Source: Sanguibacter suaedae
GTDB taxonomy: Bacteria; Actinomycetota; Actinomycetes; Actinomycetales; Cellulomonadaceae
Direction: 5' to 3'
Length of the DNA stretch: 64,000 nt
Assembly: GCF_016342785.1 (NCBI RefSeq)
Contig: NZ_JAEINH010000004.1
Span: 270,776 to 334,775 of the forward strand
The notes under the pieces were generated by a model. The model ran no database searches. It saw only the letters and a list, made by a program, of their open reading frames with translations, and had not been told where the DNA came from. The first letter of the stretch is position 1. Every line of letters starts with the position of its first letter. This document shows positions 53,642 to 62,126 of the stretch, piece after piece. Position numbers and translations under genes: made by a program.

Positions 53642-54143
53642 TAGTCACCTCGTTCAGGGCCCACCGGTGGTGGGGTGGGCTGCGGGCCTGCACGGACGTG
53701 GTCCGTGGCACGGTCGGGCCGCCGACGGGTGTCGGGTGGCTCCGGAGCCGCACGGCCGAGCCTCGGGCCGGGGATCGCGGGCAGGAGGGGTGTGCACGAC
53801 GGGTCGTGTCCACGCTCGCCGCGCAGGAGGGCCGCGTACCGGGGGCTCGGTCAGGCCAATCGGTCCTTGATCGGTCAACTACCAGGTTGCCTCATCCGAG
53901 GGACGAGGTCGACCGTGTCATGACCCGGAGCGCCCTGTCCGAGGACGTCCCTTTGCCCGGAACCCCGCGCTGACAAGCATCTCGGCATGCTCAGGAATCG
54001 TTATGCCCCTGTGACCTCGGATGCTCACGCGAAGTCTGGTATGTCCGGAACATTGCTATCTGCCTCTCGCTGGTCGTCGCCGCACGCTCGCGTCGAGGCG
54101 TCGTACCCTGGAGGTGACCCGTCACGTCTGAGCTCGGAGCGCA
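53642..54143. other. 502-base divergent intergenic region between the betaine operon and ahcY
   Basis: No credible gene; short frames here have no start signals or family likeness. Features seen: ATCGGTC at 53859-53865 and 53870-53876 (11 bases apart), the inverted repeat TTGA-TCGG-TCAA at 53867-53878, and TACCCT at 54104-54109 as a -10 candidate for ahcY. The region 53840-54070 is more AT-rich. No S-adenosylhomocysteine riboswitch core was found. Confidence 0.5.
54104..54109 (+). promoter_or_regulatory. Candidate -10 of ahcY
   Basis: TACCCT lies 34 bases before the ATG, giving a short leader that still includes the GGAG ribosome site. No good -35 was found. Confidence 0.35.
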
Positions 54144-55676
54144 ATGACCACCCAGGCCACCCAGTCCGCCACGCCCGCACCCTCCGCCTCGCGGTTCGAC
54201 GAGGTCCCCGGCCGGTACAAGGTCCGCGACCTCTCCCTCGCCGAGTCCGGGCGCCACCAGATCCGGCTCGCGGAGCACGAGATGCCCGGCCTCATGGCGC
54301 TGCGCGCCGAGTACGGCGAGAGCCAGCCGCTCCGCGGTGCACGCATCGCGGGCTCGCTGCACATGACGGTCCAGACGGCCGTCCTCATCGAGACGCTCAC
54401 CGCCCTCGGTGCCGAGGTGCGCTGGGCGTCGTGCAACATCTTCTCCACCCAGGACGAGGCGGCGGCCGCGATCGTCGTGGGTCCGACCGGCACGCCGGAG
54501 GACCCCCGGGGCGTCCCCGTGTTCGCGTGGAAGGGGGAGACCCTCGAGGAGTACTGGGAGTGCACGGAGCAGATCCTCGTGTGGCCCGTCACGGACGACG
54601 CCACCCCCACGGGACCGAACATGATCCTCGACGACGGCGGGGACGCCACGCTCCTCGTCCACCAGGGCGTGGCGTACGAGCGCGTCGGGGCCGTGCCCGC
54701 CGACACGCGACCGGGCGAGCCCGACCACTCCGACGAGAACAACGTCGTCCGGGGGCTGCTGCGTCGCACGCTGCAGGACGACCCGCTGCGGTGGTCGACG
54801 ATCGCCGAGCAGATCCTCGGCGTCACCGAGGAGACCACCACCGGCGTGCACCGCCTCTACCAGCTCGCCGAGGCCGGCCGGCTCCTGTTCGCCGCGATCA
54901 ACGTCAACGACTCCGTCACCAAGTCGAAGTTCGACAACAAGTACGGGATCCGGCACTCCCTGCCCGACGGCATCAACCGGGCCACCGACGTCCTCATGGG
55001 CGGGAAGGTCGCCTTCGTGGCCGGCTACGGCGACGTCGGCAAGGGCGCGGCCGAGGCGTTCCGCGGGCAGGGCGCACGCGTGGTCGTGAGCGAGATCGAC
55101 CCCATCTGCGCCCTCCAGGCGGCGATGGACGGGTACCAGGTGGTCCGGATCGAGGACGTGCTCGACCAGGCGGACTTCTTCATCACCACCACGGGCAACA
55201 AGGACGTCATCACCGCGGAGCACCTCGCGGGGATGAAGGACAAGGCCATCGTCGGGAACATCGGGCACTTCGACAACGAGATCGACATCGCCGGCCTCGC
55301 CGACGTGCCGGGTGTCTCGCGGACGGAGATCAAGCCCCAGGTCCACGAGTGGACCTTCCCGGACGGACGGTCGATCATCGTCCTGTCCGAGGGGCGCCTG
55401 CTCAACCTCGGGAACGCCACCGGCCACCCGTCCTTCGTCATGAGCAACTCCTTCGCCAACCAGGTGATCGGACAGATCGAGATCTTCACCAAGGCCGGCA
55501 CGGACGACGGCTACGGGCGCGAGGTCTACCGCCTCCCCAAGCTCCTCGACGAGAAGGTCGCCCGTCTCCACCTCGACGCGCTCGGCGTGCGTCTCACCGA
55601 GCTCACCAAGTCCCAGGCCGAGTACCTCGGCATCGACGCCGCGGGGCCCTACAAGGCCGAGCACTACCGGTACTGA
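54144..55676 (+). CDS. ahcY: Adenosylhomocysteinase (S-adenosylhomocysteine hydrolase)
   Basis: 510 residues. It splits S-adenosylhomocysteine to adenosine and homocysteine, relieving product inhibition of all methyltransferases. [52 protein letters not shown] and the NAD site [15 protein letters not shown] are intact, and the C-terminus ends AEHYRY as in all active forms. Length fits the actinobacterial type with the 40-residue insert (about 150-190). GGAG precedes the ATG by about five bases. A strong hairpin follows. sahH also lies near the whiB2-manB group in mycobacteria. Confidence 0.97.
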   Translation: MTTQATQSATPAPSASRFDEVPGRYKVRDLSLAESGRHQIRLAEHEMPGLMALRAEYGESQPLRGARIAGSLHMTVQTAVLIETLTALGAEVRWASCNIFSTQDEAAAAIVVGPTGTPEDPRGVPVFAWKGETLEEYWECTEQILVWPVTDDATPTGPNMILDDGGDATLLVHQGVAYERVGAVPADTRPGEPDHSDENNVVRGLLRRTLQDDPLRWSTIAEQILGVTEETTTGVHRLYQLAEAGRLLFAAINVNDSVTKSKFDNKYGIRHSLPDGINRATDVLMGGKVAFVAGYGDVGKGAAEAFRGQGARVVVSEIDPICALQAAMDGYQVVRIEDVLDQADFFITTTGNKDVITAEHLAGMKDKAIVGNIGHFDNEIDIAGLADVPGVSRTEIKPQVHEWTFPDGRSIIVLSEGRLLNLGNATGHPSFVMSNSFANQVIGQIEIFTKAGTDDGYGREVYRLPKLLDEKVARLHLDALGVRLTELTKSQAEYLGIDAAGPYKAEHYRY

Positions 55677-55715
55677 CCGGCACTCAACGGCGCTGACCGG
55701 TCCGGCAGGACGAGG

Positions 55716-55761
55716 ACCAGGCCGGACCAGGACCGGACCAGGCCGGGGACCAGGACCGGGG
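55716..55761 (+). repeat. Four imperfect 10-13 base tandem repeats
   Basis: ACCAGGCCGG, ACCAGGACCGG, ACCAGGCCGGGG and ACCAGGACCGGGG follow each other without gaps after ahcY. The last unit runs into the first arm of the terminator. Confidence 0.75.
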
Positions 55762-55780
55762 CAGGCTGCCCCGGTCCTGG
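55750..55780 (+). terminator. Hairpin terminator after ahcY
   Basis: A 14-bp stem (55750-55763 with 55767-55780) around a three-base loop, about 75 bases after the stop. Confidence 0.75.
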
Positions 55781-55849
55781 GGACGTCCCCCGTGCGCCGC
55801 GGCGGCCCACCCCCTGGGCACGAGGACGACGGGTGGACAGGATGAGGGC

Positions 55850-57253
55850 ATGGTGACGGACGTGCACGTGAGGGAGCCACAGGCGGCGGCCGGGGACGCG
55901 CAGGCCGGCCTGCGGCGTCGACGTGCCGTCCGGCCGCTCGAGGACGTGGGTTTCTGGCGGGGCCCGTTCTCCGCCAGGACGTGGCGCGAGCTCGGCTTCC
56001 TCCTCGTCGTCATGCCCTGGTCGGTGGTCGGCGCCGTCTACGTCGTCGTGATGATCGCGCTCACCGCGGGGCTCCTCGTCACCGTCGTCGGCGCGGGCTT
56101 CGTGCTGGGCGGCATGGTCCTCGGGGCACGCGGGCTCGGTGCCCTCGACCGAGGCCTCGCGCGCGGCATGCTCCGTGCGGACATCGCGTCCCCACCCGCC
56201 TTCAGGCCGCGCCGAGGGCTGTGGGGGTCCATCTGGGCCATGGTCTCCGACGGCGCGGGGTGGCGGGCGGTGGCGTTCCTCGTCCTCCAGTTCCTCCTGT
56301 CGCTCGCGACGCTCCCGCTCGCCCTGACGTTCCTCGTCACCCCCCTCGGTGCGATCACGCACTGGATCTGGGGCCCGTACCTCCCGGCGTCCCCGGGCAC
56401 GGACGGCGAGATGCACCGTGGTGCACAGCTCGGCCCCTCGTTCTTCGTGGACACACCCTCCCGGTACGTGGCGTTCGCGCTCCTCGGCGTGCTCCTGCTG
56501 TTCGTCGGGTCCGCCGTGGTCCGCGGCCTCGCCCACCTCCACAGGATCCTCGCAGAGGCCCTGCTCGGTCCCACCGCGGCGAGCCTGCGCGTCGCCAGCC
56601 TCGAGCACTCCCGCGGAAGGGCGGTGGAGGACGCGGACCTCACGCTGCGCCGCATCGAGCGGAACCTCCACGACGGGACGCAGGCCCGGCTCGTGGCCAT
56701 CGCCATGCAGCTCGGCGAGGCCAAGGAGCAGGCGGTGTCCTCCGGGACGCCGGAGGAGCTCACCGACCTCATCTCCGCCGCCCACACGGCCACCAAGGAG
56801 ACCCTCGTCGAGCTCCGGGAGCTCGCGCGCGGCATCCACCCGCCGGCCCTCGACAACGGTCTCGCGGTCGCGCTCGAGACTCTCGGGGCACGCAGCCCGC
56901 TGCCCGTCACCGTCGACGTCGACCTGCCCGGCCCGCCGGCCCCCCGCCCCGCCGAGGCCATCGAGACCATCGCCTACTTCTGCGTGACGGAGCTCCTCAC
57001 CAACGCCATCAAGCACGCGCGCGCCACCGCCGTCCACGTCCGCGTCACCGCGAGGGACCGTACGCTGCACCTCGTGATCAGCGACGACGGCGTGGGCGGG
57101 GCGGCCATCCTCGTGCCCGACGTGGCGGGCCACCACAGCGGGCTCGTCGGCCTCGCGGAGCGGGTGCGCTCCGTGGACGGCGACTTCGCGCTGTCCAGCC
57201 CTCCCGGGGGCCCCACCGTCGTCACCGTCGTCCTGCCGCTCCACATCTCCTGA
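55850..57253 (+). CDS. NarL-type sensor histidine kinase
   Basis: 467 residues. The N-terminal 230 residues hold four to six helices with ARTWRELGFLLVVMP and GPYLPA, the putative sensor domain common in actinobacteria. Then RRIERNLHDGTQARLVAIAMQ carries the HisKA_3 phosphorylated His (about 274) in the family form LHDGTQ. The ATPase part has ELLTNAIKHARA (N box), VISDDGVGG (G1) and HSGLVGLAERV (G2). The signal is unknown. It lies 11 bases before its response regulator. Confidence 0.92.
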   Translation: MVTDVHVREPQAAAGDAQAGLRRRRAVRPLEDVGFWRGPFSARTWRELGFLLVVMPWSVVGAVYVVVMIALTAGLLVTVVGAGFVLGGMVLGARGLGALDRGLARGMLRADIASPPAFRPRRGLWGSIWAMVSDGAGWRAVAFLVLQFLLSLATLPLALTFLVTPLGAITHWIWGPYLPASPGTDGEMHRGAQLGPSFFVDTPSRYVAFALLGVLLLFVGSAVVRGLAHLHRILAEALLGPTAASLRVASLEHSRGRAVEDADLTLRRIERNLHDGTQARLVAIAMQLGEAKEQAVSSGTPEELTDLISAAHTATKETLVELRELARGIHPPALDNGLAVALETLGARSPLPVTVDVDLPGPPAPRPAEAIETIAYFCVTELLTNAIKHARATAVHVRVTARDRTLHLVISDDGVGGAAILVPDVAGHHSGLVGLAERVRSVDGDFALSSPPGGPTVVTVVLPLHIS

Positions 57254-57264
57254 AGGGCCCCGCG

Positions 57265-57921
57265 TTGCGCATCCTCATCGCCGAAGACTCCGTCATCCTC
57301 CGGGACGGCCTCGTCGCGCTCCTCACCCGCCGCGGTCACGAGGTCGTCGGGGCCGTCGGGGACGGTGCGGAGCTCCTCCGTGCCGTCGAGGACCTCGCAC
57401 CCGGTGACGCCCCGGACGTCGTCGTCGCCGACATCCGCATGCCGCCGACCTTCACGGACGAGGGCCTCCAGGCGGTCCTCGCCATCCGGACCGCACGTCC
57501 GGAGCAGGGGGTCCTGCTCTTCTCCCAGTACGTGGAGAGCAGGTTCGCCACCCAGCTCCTCACCGGTGACGCCCGTGGCGTCGGGTACCTGCTCAAGGAC
57601 CGTGTCGCCGACGTGTCGGACTTCCTCGACGCGCTCGAGCGCATCGCGGCAGGCCAGACCGTGCTCGACCCCGAGGTCGTCACGCAGCTCATGGGGGCGT
57701 CGCACAAGGACGACGGGCTGTCGCGGCTCACGCCACGCGAGCGCGAGGTCCTCGAGCTCATGGCGCAGGGGCGGTCCAACTCGGCCATCGCGGAACGTCT
57801 CGTGCTGTCCTACGGTGCCGTCGAGAAGAACGTCTCGGCGATCTTCACCAAGCTCGACCTCCCGGTCGACGCGGGGGACCACCGACGCGTCCTCGCCGTG
57901 CTGCGCCTGCTCAACGCCTGA
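57265..57921 (+). CDS. NarL/LuxR family response regulator
   Basis: 218 residues. The receiver domain has AEDSVILRDGLV with the acidic pair near residue 7, the phosphorylated Asp in VVVADIRMPP (about 56) and the Lys in YLLKDRV. The C-terminal helix-turn-helix reads LTPREREVLELMAQGRSNSAIAERL, the GerE/LuxR form. The likely start is TTG at 57265, with GAAGGG about seven bases upstream, since it places RILIAEDS at the N-terminus; no ATG or GTG fits. Target genes are unknown. Confidence 0.91.
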   Translation: MRILIAEDSVILRDGLVALLTRRGHEVVGAVGDGAELLRAVEDLAPGDAPDVVVADIRMPPTFTDEGLQAVLAIRTARPEQGVLLFSQYVESRFATQLLTGDARGVGYLLKDRVADVSDFLDALERIAAGQTVLDPEVVTQLMGASHKDDGLSRLTPREREVLELMAQGRSNSAIAERLVLSYGAVEKNVSAIFTKLDLPVDAGDHRRVLAVLRLLNA

Positions 57922-57939
57922 GCCCTCCTCAGCGAGGGC
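57922..57939. terminator. Small hairpin at convergent stops
   Basis: GCCCTC (57922-57927) pairs with GAGGGC (57934-57939) over a six-base loop that holds part of the stop codon of the minus-strand gene. Confidence 0.4.
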
Positions 57940-58795
57940 GTCCCGCGGCGACCTCCTCGAGGACCCGCTCGTCGCCGGCGTAGATGCCCTCCGCGCGCGG
58001 CCAGTGCACGACGACGTCCGTGAAGCCGAGCGACTCCGCGCGGTCCACCTGCCCCCAGAAGTGCGCGGCGCTCGACAGGGCGTACGTGTGGGAGTCGATG
58101 CTCAGGTACCGGGGGTGGGCGTCGGCGGGCAGGCCCGCCTCGGCGAGGGTCCGGGTGTAGCGGGCGGAGAGGACCTCCAGGGAGGACCACCAGTCCTCGA
58201 GGGTCTCCTGCTTCTCCGCGCCCGTCGTGGCCCACCCCTCGCCGCGGCGGACCGCGACCTCCATGGCGCGAGGCCCGTTGGCAGCCACGAGGAACGGCAT
58301 GCGGGGGGTCTGCACGCTCCCCGGCACGTTCCGCGCCTCCTCGGCGGTGTAGAACCGGCCCGAGTGCGATGCCAGGGGCAGGGTGAGGAGCATGTCGAGG
58401 ACCCGGACGAACTCGTCGAGGCGCTCCACCCGCAGGCGGGGCGTGAGCACCGGTGACCCGAGGACGGTGGCGTCGAAGCCCAGCCCGCCCGCGCCGACAC
58501 CGAGCAGCATGCGGCCGTCGCTCATGTCGTCGAGCGTCATGAGCTCCTTGGCGAAGGGCACGGGGTGACGGAAGTTCGGTGACGCGACCCACGTGCCGAG
58601 GCGGATGCGGGAGGTCACGAGCGCCGCGGCCGCCAGCGTCGGGACCGTCGCGAACCACGGCTCGTCGGCGAGCGAGCGCCACGCGAGATGGTCGTACGTC
58701 CACGCGTGGTCGAACCCGTACTCCTCGGCGCGCTGCCAGATCGGGGCCGCGTCGGACCATCGGTACTGGGGCAGGACGACCACTCCGAGGCGCAT
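57929..58795 (-). CDS. LLM class flavin-dependent oxidoreductase
   Basis: 288 residues, luciferase-like TIM barrel. RLGVVVLPQYRWSDAAPIWQ, AEEYGFDHAWTYDHL, RIRLGTWVASPNFRHPVPFAKEL and GRMLLGVGAGG are the core strands that bind F420 or FMN. The HPVPFAKELMTLDDMS box is typical of the actinobacterial F420-dependent group, so F420 is likely but not certain. ATG at 58795 has no Shine-Dalgarno and follows TAGGCT by six bases. It ends next to the response regulator, head to head in stops. Confidence 0.88.
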   Translation of the reverse strand: MRLGVVVLPQYRWSDAAPIWQRAEEYGFDHAWTYDHLAWRSLADEPWFATVPTLAAAALVTSRIRLGTWVASPNFRHPVPFAKELMTLDDMSDGRMLLGVGAGGLGFDATVLGSPVLTPRLRVERLDEFVRVLDMLLTLPLASHSGRFYTAEEARNVPGSVQTPRMPFLVAANGPRAMEVAVRRGEGWATTGAEKQETLEDWWSSLEVLSARYTRTLAEAGLPADAHPRYLSIDSHTYALSSAAHFWGQVDRAESLGFTDVVVHWPRAEGIYAGDERVLEEVAAGRPR

Positions 58796-58801
58796 GCCCC
58801 G

Positions 58802-58807
58802 AGCCTA
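58802..58807 (-). promoter_or_regulatory. -10 hexamer of a probable leaderless promoter (LLM gene)
   Basis: TAGGCT on the minus strand ends six bases before the ATG at 58795. It lies in the 20-base gap after the RDD gene stop. Confidence 0.5.
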
Positions 58808-58815
58808 CGCGGTCG

Positions 58816-59631
58816 TCAGGACGGGTCGGGGATGCCGTAGGGCAGGCGCCGGACGGCCTCTGCCTGCTCCGACGCGAGCGCGTGCGTGCGCTGCGCGCGC
58901 ACCCAGTCGCGGTCCCGTCGCTCCGCGAGGACGGCCATGCAGAACTCCTCCGGGTGGGTCCCCGCCGGGGGTGGCGGGGCGACGTACCGGGAGAGCCGGG
59001 TGGCGAGGTCGCTCCCGACACGGGCCCGCGACGCGGGGTTGAGTGAGCCGACCCGCCCCAGGAACTGACGCACGGCGAGGGCCAGCCCGTCGGGCAGGCG
59101 TCGCATGTCGGCGTGCTCCGCCCAGGCGGCGAGCCGCGGGGGCATGACGACGTGCGCGAGGTCCTGCCGACCACCGCGGACGCGCACCGCGTACGTCCCC
59201 GCGAGCATGTCCCCGACCCGCCGTCCCTTCGTGTTGCTCAGGGACGCGATGAGCGCCACGGACCCGAGGGTGAGCCACAGCTCCCCGACGCCCGCGAGGG
59301 CACGGACGAACGCGTGCCGGAAGCGGACGGGTCCGCCGTCGTCCCGCACGACGCGGATGCCCGCCGCGAGCTTGCCCAGCGACCGGCCACGGGTGAGGGT
59401 CTCGACGGTGGTGGGCACGATCACCATGACGGTGACGAGCACGGCGATGAGCACGGCCGGCGCGAAGTCCTGGCCGGAGACGAGGACGGTGCCCACGGCC
59501 CCCCAGAGGAGGAGCGCGAGGACCAGGGCCTGCGCCGCGAGATCGAGGAGGCTGCCGAGCATGCGGGTCGCGAACGACGCAGGTCTCGCGTCGAGGACGA
59601 CGCCCTCGCCGATGACGATCCCGCCGTCCAT
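58816..59631 (-). CDS. RDD family membrane protein
   Basis: 271 residues. ARPASFATRMLGSLLDLAAQ has the R-x(n)-D pattern, and TRGRSLGKLAAGIRVVRDDG is the classic RDD loop; three helices cover about 20-145. The C-terminal 110 residues are soluble, with a Pro-rich joint. Function is unknown; RDD genes regularly sit beside the SpoIIM, DUF58 and MoxR genes found to its right. ATG at 59631 has GGGAGG about five bases upstream. Divergent from the SpoIIM gene. Confidence 0.88.
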   Translation of the reverse strand: MDGGIVIGEGVVLDARPASFATRMLGSLLDLAAQALVLALLLWGAVGTVLVSGQDFAPAVLIAVLVTVMVIVPTTVETLTRGRSLGKLAAGIRVVRDDGGPVRFRHAFVRALAGVGELWLTLGSVALIASLSNTKGRRVGDMLAGTYAVRVRGGRQDLAHVVMPPRLAAWAEHADMRRLPDGLALAVRQFLGRVGSLNPASRARVGSDLATRLSRYVAPPPPAGTHPEEFCMAVLAERRDRDWVRAQRTHALASEQAEAVRRLPYGIPDPS

Positions 59632-59711
59632 CCGACCTCCCGGGTAGCGGGCGCGAGGCCCGTGCGTGCGCGGCTGCCCGCCGTCACCTGTCGTATGGCA
59701 GGGTATCGTCC

Positions 59712-60701
59712 GTGGACCTCGACGCCTTCACCGCAGTGCACGAGCCGCAGTGGCAGCGTCTCGCGGACCTCTCCCGCCGACGCCGGCTCTCCGGGTCGGA
59801 GGCCGACGAGCTCGTGCGGCTCTACCAGTCGGTCGCGACGCACCTGTCGACCGTGCGTTCCGCCGCGCCCGACCCGGCGCTCGTCGCACGACTCTCGGAC
59901 GTCCTCAACAGGGCCCGGACCCGGATCAGCGGGGCGCACGAGCCCGCGTGGCGTGACGTCCGCACCTTCGTCGTGGAGTCGGCGCCCGCGGCGCTGTACC
60001 GCCTGCGCTGGTGGATCCACGGTGTCACCCTCGCGTGCGTGCTCCTCGCGGTCGTCGCAGGCGTGTGGGTGGCGTCCACGCCCGAGGGGCTCGCCGCGGT
60101 GGGGCCGCCGAGCTTCCGTGAGGCGTACGTCGACGAGGCGTTCGCCTCGTACTACGACCCCGGTGCGGACTTCGCGGCCGTCGTGTGGACCAACAACGCG
60201 TGGATCGCCGCCCAGGCCGTGGGGTTCGGGATCAGCGGCGTGTGGCCGGTGTTCGTGCTCGTCCAGAACGCCGTCATGGTCGGGGCGATCGGCGGCATGA
60301 TGGCCCACTACGGCGAGCTCGGGCTGTTCCTCCAGCTCATCCTCCCGCACGGCCTCCTCGAGCTCACGGCGATCTTCGTCGCCGGTGCGGCCGGGCTGCG
60401 GCTCTTCTGGACGCTCGTGGAGCCCGGCCACCGGTCCAGGTCGCGCGCGGTCGCCGAGGAGGGGCGTGCCCTGTTCACGGTCGCCATCGCCCTCGTCGTC
60501 GTCCTCGGGGTCTCGGGCCTCGTCGAGGGCTTCGTCACCGGGTCCACGCTGCCGTGGTGGCTGAAGATCGTCATCGGCGCCGTGGTGCTCGCCGCGTTCT
60601 GGACGTACACCCTGGTCCTCGGCCGCCGCGCCGTCGCGGCCGGCGCCACGGGTGATCTCGACGCGCGGCTCGCCGGGGACGTCCAGCCCGTGGCCGGCTG
60701 A
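59712..60701 (+). CDS. Stage II sporulation protein M-like (SpoIIM family) membrane protein
   Basis: 329 residues. A soluble helical start (WQRLADLSRRRRLSGSEADELVRLYQ), then five or six helices with FVVESAPAALYRLRWWI, TNNAWIAAQAVGFGISG and LPHGLLELTAIFVAGAAG, the SpoIIM family core. In spore formers SpoIIM is part of the DMP engulfment machine; non-sporulating actinobacteria keep a form beside RDD/DUF58/MoxR whose job is unknown. GTG at 59712 is set by family length. Its TGA and the TGA of the minus-strand small gene lie in one palindrome CTGATCAG. Confidence 0.86.
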   Translation: MDLDAFTAVHEPQWQRLADLSRRRRLSGSEADELVRLYQSVATHLSTVRSAAPDPALVARLSDVLNRARTRISGAHEPAWRDVRTFVVESAPAALYRLRWWIHGVTLACVLLAVVAGVWVASTPEGLAAVGPPSFREAYVDEAFASYYDPGADFAAVVWTNNAWIAAQAVGFGISGVWPVFVLVQNAVMVGAIGGMMAHYGELGLFLQLILPHGLLELTAIFVAGAAGLRLFWTLVEPGHRSRSRAVAEEGRALFTVAIALVVVLGVSGLVEGFVTGSTLPWWLKIVIGAVVLAAFWTYTLVLGRRAVAAGATGDLDARLAGDVQPVAG

Positions 60702-60824
60702 TCAGGCGACGAGCAGGTACAGGGCGGGGGCCGCGGTCACGAGGACCATCGAGACGACGACGGCGATCGCCACCCGTCGGGTGCGACGTTGGCGGGACGA
60801 GGAACCGTTCGGGGTGAGACGCAT
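60702..60824 (-). CDS. 40-residue single-helix membrane peptide
   Basis: 40 residues: a basic start RLTPNGSSSRQRRTRR then one helix VAIAVVVSMVLVTAAPALYLLVA. The ATG at 60824 shares one base with the DUF58 stop (TGATG) and has AGGAAGG about five bases before it, a better ribosome site than many large genes here. This favours a real gene at the end of the DUF4350-MoxR-DUF58 operon. I know no family; it could steady a membrane complex. A longer open frame through it is the shadow of DUF58. Confidence 0.6.
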   Translation of the reverse strand: MRLTPNGSSSRQRRTRRVAIAVVVSMVLVTAAPALYLLVA

Positions 60825-62116
60825 CAGAGCCTTCCTGCTGCCTTGAGGGCGAGGTACGTGTCCGCCAGGCGTGGTGCGAGGTCGTCCGGCGAGGCGGCGA
60901 CCACCTCGACGCCCCGGCGGTTGAGGACCATTGTCGCTGCTCCGCGCTCGAGCTCGGCACGCTCGGCGGCGGCCGCGTCGAACACGGCGGCCGCGTCCTC
61001 GCGAGAGGAGCGCAGGTCGGCGACGTCGGGGTCGTCGACGGAGGCGAGCACCACCTGGTGGGACCCGGTGAGCTGGTCCACGACGGGGAGGATCCCGTTC
61101 TCGACGGCGGACGGGTCGAGGGTGGACAGGACCACGACGAGGGCGCGCTGCGACAGGCGTTCCTGGACGGCCCCCACCAGCCCGGCCCAGTCGGCCTCGA
61201 CGAGCGACGCCTCGAGCGGGGCCATGGCGTCGGCGAGCGCGGGCAGCAGCCGCGGTCCGGCGGCCCCGGTGACGCGGGCGCGGACGGCGCGGTCGTAGGC
61301 GAGGAGCTCGACGCGGTCCCCGGCGCGGGCGGCGAGGGCGCCCAGGAGGAGGGCCGCCTCGATGCTCGCGTCGAGGCGCGGCTGGTCGCCGACCCGCGCG
61401 GCGGACGTGCGGGACGTGTCGACGACGACGAGGACCCGGCGGTCGCGCTCGGGGCGCCACGTGCGCACCACCATCTCCCGCCCGCGGGCGGACGCGCGCC
61501 AGTCGATGGACCGGACGTCGTCGCCGATGACGTACTCGCGCAGGGAGTCGAACTCCGTGCCCTCGCCGCGGACCTGGACGGCTGCCCGGCCGTCCATCTC
61601 CCGCAGCCGTGCGAGGCGGCTGGGCAGGTGCTTGCGGGAGGCGAACTCCGGCAGCACGCGGAGCGTGCCGGGGACGGGACGGGACCGCTGCCGCCCCGCG
61701 ATCCCGAGCGGGCCCAGGGTGCGGACGGTCACGAGGTCCGCGGTGCGGTCCCCGCGCCGCTCGGGGACGAGCGGCGTGACGAGGCGTCGGGACTCCCCGG
61801 GTGGGACGGACACGGGGTGCCGGTCCGGTCCGGCACCGGCGGAGGGTGGCCACGCGTCGCGGACGACCCCGCGCAGCGGGCGGCTCCCGGCGTTCGTCGC
61901 CACGAGCGTCGACCGGGTCCGTTCGGTGAGTCGCACGGCCCGCGGGAGGTCGCGGTGCACCTCGAGGGCCGACGGGTCGGCCGCCAGGCGCGCGTCGACC
62001 ACGCAGACGACCACGACGGCGAGGGACCACAGGAGGACGGCTCCGGTGCTCTGCGTCCACACGGCAGGGACGCACCCGATCGCGGTGAGGGCGACGGCGC
62101 GCCAGGTCAGGACCAT
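60824..62116 (-). CDS. DUF58 domain protein
   Basis: 430 residues. Two N-terminal helices (about 5-45), a beta domain, then a von Willebrand A-like half: [28 protein letters not shown] is the DUF58 signature (split: [27 protein letters not shown]), followed by [12 protein letters not shown] with the DTS metal-site start. DUF58 proteins pair with MoxR AAA+ ATPases, whose gene is ten bases upstream, and probably help assemble or activate membrane complexes. ATG at 62116. Confidence 0.9.
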   Translation of the reverse strand: MVLTWRAVALTAIGCVPAVWTQSTGAVLLWSLAVVVVCVVDARLAADPSALEVHRDLPRAVRLTERTRSTLVATNAGSRPLRGVVRDAWPPSAGAGPDRHPVSVPPGESRRLVTPLVPERRGDRTADLVTVRTLGPLGIAGRQRSRPVPGTLRVLPEFASRKHLPSRLARLREMDGRAAVQVRGEGTEFDSLREYVIGDDVRSIDWRASARGREMVVRTWRPERDRRVLVVVDTSRTSAARVGDQPRLDASIEAALLLGALAARAGDRVELLAYDRAVRARVTGAAGPRLLPALADAMAPLEASLVEADWAGLVGAVQERLSQRALVVVLSTLDPSAVENGILPVVDQLTGSHQVVLASVDDPDVADLRSSREDAAAVFDAAAAERAELERGAATMVLNRRGVEVVAASPDDLAPRLADTYLALKAAGRL

Positions 62117-62126
62117 CGAGCGCCCG

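Noticed and set aside
53654..53973. Several short frames in the gap before ahcY
   Set aside because: Arg/Gly-rich, overlapping on both strands, with no start signals or likeness to any family.
54000..54143. Possible S-adenosylhomocysteine riboswitch before ahcY
   Set aside because: The conserved core of that riboswitch could not be found, and the likely leader is only about 30 bases.
60702..62075. 457-codon frame that includes the small membrane peptide
   Set aside because: Upstream of codon 418 it is only a shadow of DUF58; the peptide alone, with its own ribosome site, is kept.
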